NCBI GenBank assembly: GCA_002413045.1
Contig: DHWF01000041.1
Location: 1-37,586, forward strand
DNA length: 37,586 bases
Source: Chloroflexi bacterium UBA5189
GTDB lineage: Bacteria > Chloroflexota > Limnocylindria > Limnocylindrales > CSP1-4
Reading direction: 5' to 3'
Of the stretch, positions 34,872 through 37,586 are shown one piece after another. The stretch's first letter is position 1. Every line of letters starts with the position of its first letter. The translations under genes and the position numbers were made by a program. The notes under the pieces were generated by a model. The model did not search any database. It was not told the DNA's origin and worked only from the letters and a program-made list of their open reading frames with translations.

Positions 34872-35159
34872 ATGGACGATCTCGTGCGCGGCCTGCTGAC
34901 GGATGTGTCGTGGCGAGCACTCGACCGGACGACCACGGTCGAACCCCCCGACCTCACCCTTGACTATGCGGGCCGAGTGATTGCCCTCCTCGTCGAACGT
35001 CTAGGAGGCCAGATCACGCTCGAGGCGGCCGAGCTCGACTCGGTCGCCAACCGACTAATGCTCCTTCCGAGAGTGGATGAGCCTCGAACCGAGGGGCAGC
35101 CGACTATCCATATGGAGGTTCGGCGACTTGCCGGACCGGACGACGCTCCTCGGCGCTGA
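34872..35159 (+). CDS. cassette D: small protein of unknown function
   Basis: 95 residues, soluble, helical: MDDLVRGLLTDVSWRALDR, LDYAGRVIALLVERLGGQITLEAAELDSVANRLML, and an acidic/arginine-rich tail. Its last codons and stop (CGGCGCTGA) are within site 5. The pattern of helical regions resembles small immunity-type proteins only in a general way; no family recognised. Own promoter at 34860. Confidence 0.6.
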   Translation: MDDLVRGLLTDVSWRALDRTTTVEPPDLTLDYAGRVIALLVERLGGQITLEAAELDSVANRLMLLPRVDEPRTEGQPTIHMEVRRLAGPDDAPRR

Positions 35160-35163
35160 CTGA
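35140..35163 (+). repeat. site 5, diverged copy of the repeat
   Basis: Ends CGCTGACTGA; only 15 of 24 positions match the consensus, the 5' half being replaced by cassette D coding sequence. The core end is intact and gives the cassette D stop. The next ATG follows after only 5 nt. Confidence 0.6.
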
Positions 35164-35168
35164 ACAAG

Positions 35169-35475
35169 ATGCGCTATCAGCTGGTCGAGTGGAATCATGG
35201 CGAACCCGGCCATCCCGTCCGCCTATTTGCCGAGGTTGACGACGAAGGGTGGGAACGCCGGAAGGTCGATGGCTACCGGGACGGAAGCCTCGTTCGAGCC
35301 GACAGGGAAACAGACCGTCGGGCGAGTACAGCGCTGAGCATTGAACCGCTTTCCGACTCTCGACGAAATCAACGCTGATCCACAATTCGTGGGTCGCCTC
35401 ATCTCACGCCACGAGTTCGAAGCAGTGTGGTTCCGGGCGGTCCCGGCTCACGTGACATTCACCAACGCTGACTGA
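35169..35475 (+). pseudogene. cassette E: DUF6881-like protein, frameshifted
   Basis: The first frame (ATG 35169) reads MRYQLVEWNHGEPGHPVRL and EVDDEGWERRKVDGYRDGSL, the start of DUF6881 proteins, and continues to SIEPL at about 35352. The family continuation PTLDEINADPQFVGRLISR and HEFEAVWFRAV is in the +1 frame from about 35353 to 35475. Joining them by dropping one T from the TTT at 35351-35353 region gives a protein of about 101 residues ending in VTFTNAD, whose last codons and stop come from site 6. Read as is, the first frame stops at 35378 with an unrelated tail. Either a real inactivating frameshift or an assembly/sequencing error. Small DUF6881 proteins are met near toxin/immunity genes. 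Confidence 0.7.
35452..35475 (+). repeat. site 6 of the cassette-end repeat
   Basis: 22 of 24 positions match the consensus (CACC in place of CGCG in the variable block). It codes for the last residues of cassette E in the corrected frame and gives its stop (35473-35475). Confidence 0.85.
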
Positions 35476-35489
35476 ACGATTGCGACCTC

Positions 35490-35918
35490 ATGAGCCCGAC
35501 GGCGGCATCCCGACTTGCGGAACATCTCACGCACAGGAAGCCGGCCGATTCCGGCCGCTTGGCTGACGTCGGCGACCGACTGCGCTTCGTGTGGCCGCCT
35601 GAGTTCATCGAGCTCTTTGGGATCACCGATGGTGGCGAGGGCTGGGTCGGAGAGTCCTACCTGTCCATCTTCAGCGTGGACGAGCTGCGGGATCGCAACG
35701 AGCCTGAGTTCTGGCCCGACCTCGTGCTGTTCGGCTCCGACGGTGGAGGCGAAGGATTCGCCCTTCGACGGAGCTCCCATCCGCCGGATATCGTCATGGC
35801 CAACCTGGTCGGGCCAGACCCGGCCATCCCCCAGGGAGACATGGCAACCTTTCTCGGCCGGCTTGAGCTGGCCACGTTGTTCGACCCGCTGTCCTCGCGT
35901 GACATTGGCGAACGCTGA
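35490..35918 (+). CDS. cassette F: SUKH (SMI1/KNR4) family protein
   Basis: 142 residues. SUKH landmarks: GDRLRFVWPPEFIELFGITDGGEGWVG (residues about 29-54), YLSIFSVDELRDRNEP, LVLFGSDGGGEGFALRRSS and DIVMANLVG, ending with a helix SRDIGER. SUKH proteins are common immunity proteins against secreted polymorphic toxins and also occur in other roles. No toxin gene is adjacent, as expected for a stand-alone cassette. The C-terminal SRDIGER and stop are read from site 7, as in cassette B (SRDIRER). Confidence 0.85.
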   Translation: MSPTAASRLAEHLTHRKPADSGRLADVGDRLRFVWPPEFIELFGITDGGEGWVGESYLSIFSVDELRDRNEPEFWPDLVLFGSDGGGEGFALRRSSHPPDIVMANLVGPDPAIPQGDMATFLGRLELATLFDPLSSRDIGER

Positions 35919-35922
35919 GCGA
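35899..35922 (+). repeat. site 7, variant ending CTGAGCGA
   Basis: 21 of 24 positions match; the final eight bases are CTGAGCGA rather than CTGACTGA. GCTGAGCGAG (35914-35923) recurs exactly at 36828-36837, at the stop of the next gene, so this unit is bounded by its own variant end sequence. Confidence 0.75.
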
Positions 35923-36837
35923 GGCATCGTGTTCCAGGGCTGCTCGCTTACCCTTCGGGTGCTGCTCGATAGGAGGTTCCGAGTCGTCAGCCCCCGACCC
36001 TTTGCATTTGCCAGACTGAGCGCCTGCCGCTTCCGACCGCGCGGCGACGATAATCCGTCCTTCGTAGGGAGGGGCCCGCGTGAAGACACTTAGAGCTTTG
36101 GGTTTGGCCCTCATCCTGAGCGGGTGTGCGTCCCCCGCACCGTCGCTTTCGGTAGCTCGCACCGTTGGTCCCGTCACGACTGTTTTTCCGTCGGCGCCCG
36201 TGCCATCACCAACGCCGGCGCGCGCCGCCTGCCCGAACGGGCAGGGCGGAGCTTGCCTCGGGCCGTTAGCTGCCGGGACGTACACGACTACCGTGTTCCA
36301 TCCAGTGCTCACGTACTCGGTTCCGCCAGGCTGGGCGAACTATGAGGATCTGCCCGGCAACTTCCTGCTCACCCCGCCGGGCTCCGGCCTGTCCGGCGTT
36401 GATTCGGGCACCGGCGATTTTCTCGGCATTTACACGAGCGTGGCCGTAGAGGCGTTGGAGTGCACCGCACAGCCCGCTCTAGGTGTTGCGCGAACGGCAA
36501 ACTCAATCATCGATGCCTTGGCAGCTCGGCCGGGCATCGTCGCGAGCACGACGAGATCCCTCACCGTCGGAGGTCTTCCGACGCTCGAGGTTGACCTCAG
36601 GATGGCTCCTGGCTGGAAAGGTTCAGCCTGCTCCGGTGACCATCCTGACGTCGCCGTGATCACTGGGCTCGCGCCATCCGACTTCGAGCATGCCATCGGC
36701 GGAAAGACGGTTATGCGCCTCTTCCTCTCCGACACGGACAGTGGCGTACAAGCGATCGAGATCGACGACGTCGGCGGCGGCGAGCACCTCGATGCCTTCA
36801 ACCCAATCGTCCAGTCGTTTCGGTTCGGCTGAGCGAG
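35914..36837. repeat. 10-bp direct repeats around the cassette G lipoprotein gene
   Basis: GCTGAGCGAG at 35914-35923 and at 36828-36837, 914 nt apart, the second including the stop codon of the lipoprotein gene. It suggests cassette G entered by recombination at a CTGAGCGA-type core, leaving 36838-36968 as a gene-less remnant in front of site 8. Confidence 0.45.
36080..36832 (+). CDS. cassette G: lipoprotein of unknown function
   Basis: 250 residues from GTG 36080, with an AGGGAGGGG ribosome site and a GATAAT box (36049-36054) upstream. Lipobox ALILSGC (Cys at residue 15) behind a short basic-hydrophobic signal, so it is lipid-anchored outside the membrane. A Pro/Ser/Thr-rich linker follows, then a folded domain with TYTTTVFHPVLTYSVPPGWANYED, SPPG- and GG-rich turns and TRSLTVGGLPTLEVDLRM. 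PGW near the start and VGG-P-E-D later resemble small DUF-type extracytoplasmic domains of Chloroflexota; no name assigned. It is the largest cargo of the array and the only one with a 157-nt leader. Confidence 0.75.
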   Translation: MKTLRALGLALILSGCASPAPSLSVARTVGPVTTVFPSAPVPSPTPARAACPNGQGGACLGPLAAGTYTTTVFHPVLTYSVPPGWANYEDLPGNFLLTPPGSGLSGVDSGTGDFLGIYTSVAVEALECTAQPALGVARTANSIIDALAARPGIVASTTRSLTVGGLPTLEVDLRMAPGWKGSACSGDHPDVAVITGLAPSDFEHAIGGKTVMRLFLSDTDSGVQAIEIDDVGGGEHLDAFNPIVQSFRFG

Positions 36838-36968
36838 CCATCACGAGCGCTTGCCGGGTAGCTAGCGACGGGTCCAGCCGGAACGGGGGCTTGGGCTGAT
36901 CGGGTCCCTTTGGCGTCGCGGTTCATGCCCCATGGGCTACCGACTTGCGAACATGACGGGAACCTCAC
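36838..36968. other. gene-less remnant between cassette G and site 8
   Basis: 131 nt with no frame of coding character. It may be the end of an older cassette whose gene was lost or replaced by cassette G. It contains no CTGACTGA or other recognisable site. Confidence 0.4.
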
Positions 36969-36992
36969 GTGACGTTCACCAACGCTGACTGA
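36969..36992 (+). repeat. site 8 of the cassette-end repeat
   Basis: 21 of 24 positions match the consensus (GTGACGTTC, CACC block). The preceding CTCAC is shared with site 6. It stands without a gene at its 5' side. Confidence 0.8.
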
Positions 36993-37052
36993 TGACTCCC
37001 GCCGTCACTCGCCGATGTTGATGGTGGTCACCCGACCGATGCGCCGTCCCTG

Positions 37053-37505
37053 GTGATTGCCCTCGCGACCATGGTCCTTAGCGGTTGCACGCCCGGTGCC
37101 ATCCAGCCGACGCTCGCGGCCATTCAATCCCTCGACTACACATGCGGCGATGGAGTGCGAGACAACGTCCCAAGCGGGCTCTACCAGTGGCGGTGCACCG
37201 GTCGGGCCGGGTCCCAAGACGCGACAATCGATGTCGATGGCAACGACGCTGGGGTCGCGGAGATCGACCTGACCATCAGCTCGTTCGATCTCAGCGTGAT
37301 CCGGTCGGAGTTCCGCCGGATCGCGACCGACGTCACGCCCCTTCGCGTTTCCCCCTTGATTGTCGATGCCCTCATGGGTTGGTCGGGCGAACAGCGAGCG
37401 ACCGTCGTCGGCTCCGCACGAATCGCGAGCGAGTGCGATGCGACCCAATGCATCGTCGAGGTGACCTCGATCGACGGTCCGCTCGGCCCGCTGCACCTCC
37501 CGTAG
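37053..37505 (+). CDS. cassette H: lipoprotein of unknown function
   Basis: 150 residues from GTG 37053 with lipobox VLSGC (Cys at residue 11), but the signal peptide lacks a basic start. The frame just before it, from ATG 37039, reads MRRPW and ends in TGA overlapping this GTG (GTGA). Either coupled starts or a lost base: adding one base there would give MRRPW-x-IALATMVLSGC, a normal lipoprotein signal. The mature part has SLDYTCGDGV, YQWRCTGRAG and CDATQCIVEV, four cysteines that could pair. Lipid-anchored, function unknown. Confidence 0.6.
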   Translation: MIALATMVLSGCTPGAIQPTLAAIQSLDYTCGDGVRDNVPSGLYQWRCTGRAGSQDATIDVDGNDAGVAEIDLTISSFDLSVIRSEFRRIATDVTPLRVSPLIVDALMGWSGEQRATVVGSARIASECDATQCIVEVTSIDGPLGPLHLP

Positions 37506-37520
37506 CTGCTAGCAAGTCGC

Positions 37521-37544
37521 ATGACATTGCCGAATGCTGACTGA
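37521..37544 (+). repeat. site 9 of the cassette-end repeat
   Basis: 20 of 24 positions match; it begins ATGACATTG and ends TGCTGACTGA. It follows the cassette H stop by 15 nt. The sequence behind it (to 37586) is the beginning of a further unit, so the array continues. Confidence 0.8.
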
Positions 37545-37586
37545 TCGGCACGCTGCACGTGGGCCTTCATTCCCGAGCAGTTCTCA

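Larger units (their letters stand above)
34303..37586 (+). repeat. serine-recombinase-associated cassette array
   Basis: Sites 2-9 with seven units of 227, 285, 325, 312, 447, 1070 and 552 nt between them, all genes and all sites in the same direction, one gene in each unit. The 24-nt repeat is conserved only up to its right edge; sequence to the right is different at each site, so the break between units is at or within CTGACTGA. Base composition of the cargo is less GC-rich than the core genes to the left. No tyrosine integrase is in the window. Confidence 0.75.

Noticed and set aside
35331..35340. GCGCTGAGCA as a CTGAGCGA-type core
   Set aside because: It lies inside the first half of the DUF6881 frame and matches only CTGAGC; expected by chance.
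35371..35382. AACGCTGATCC as a further degenerate array site
   Set aside because: It is explained by the conserved DUF6881 segment DEINADP in the corrected frame; the terminal CTGACTGA is missing.
34303..37544. CRISPR array
   Set aside because: Intervals are 227-1070 nt, contain genes, and vary widely; repeats are 3' ends of genes, not uniform repeat-spacer units, and there are no cas genes.

Overview
This window is a GC-rich bacterial chromosome segment. The mix of genes (a split-off Rel C-terminus, an SHS2-fold FtsA/PilM-like ATPase beside a baseplate-J-like membrane protein, RuvX, MltG, EF-P with an Arg-tipped loop), the very frequent GTGA/ATGA gene overlaps and the TANNNT boxes placed 6-9 nt before start codons fit an uncultured Chloroflexota lineage (Limnocylindria-like). 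That placement is inference; no rRNA marker is present.

Positions 1-31443 are ordinary core genome: Rel/SpoT 3' end; a secreted CSLREA/PxKF surface protein; hisS; a small reverse-strand methyltransferase; aspS; an EamA transporter; a membrane protein; a reverse pair (RDD membrane protein, MobA/MocA-like nucleotidyltransferase); typA; a reverse AlkA-type glycosylase; a DUF1624-type membrane acyltransferase; an HTH protein; cysteine desulfurase-mnmA and two small membrane proteins; alaS followed by a tightly coupled run (membrane protein, FtsA/PilM-like ATPase, baseplate-J-like protein, ruvX, mltG, M24 peptidase); a SHOCT protein; efp; then xseA, a previously uncalled 49-codon membrane ORF, and xseB.

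From 31440 to the right edge the character changes. Directly at the stop codon of xseB lies the first of nine related sites ending in CTGACTGA (one ends CTGAGCGA). The first two sites bound a 2.87-kb unit holding a serine recombinase (forward) and, on the other strand, an HUH Rep protein plus a small ORF, with an AT-rich, iteron-like candidate origin. After it follow seven short units, each normally one forward gene closed by a 24-nt repeat (GTGACATTC, a 3-nt variable block, then AACGCTGACTGA). Cargo: a two-helix membrane protein, two small unknowns, a frameshifted DUF6881 protein, a SUKH (SMI1/KNR4) protein and two lipoproteins. The array runs off the window.

This layout is that of an integron (gene plus 3' recombination site, one orientation, accessory and immunity-type cargo), but the sites do not have the R''/R' core pairs of attC and the only recombinase visible is a serine, not a tyrosine, enzyme. 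The main hypothesis is therefore a serine-recombinase-driven cassette array anchored at the 3' end of xseB, founded by or accompanied by an integrative rolling-circle replicon. The site pattern is seen directly; the mechanism is inferred.
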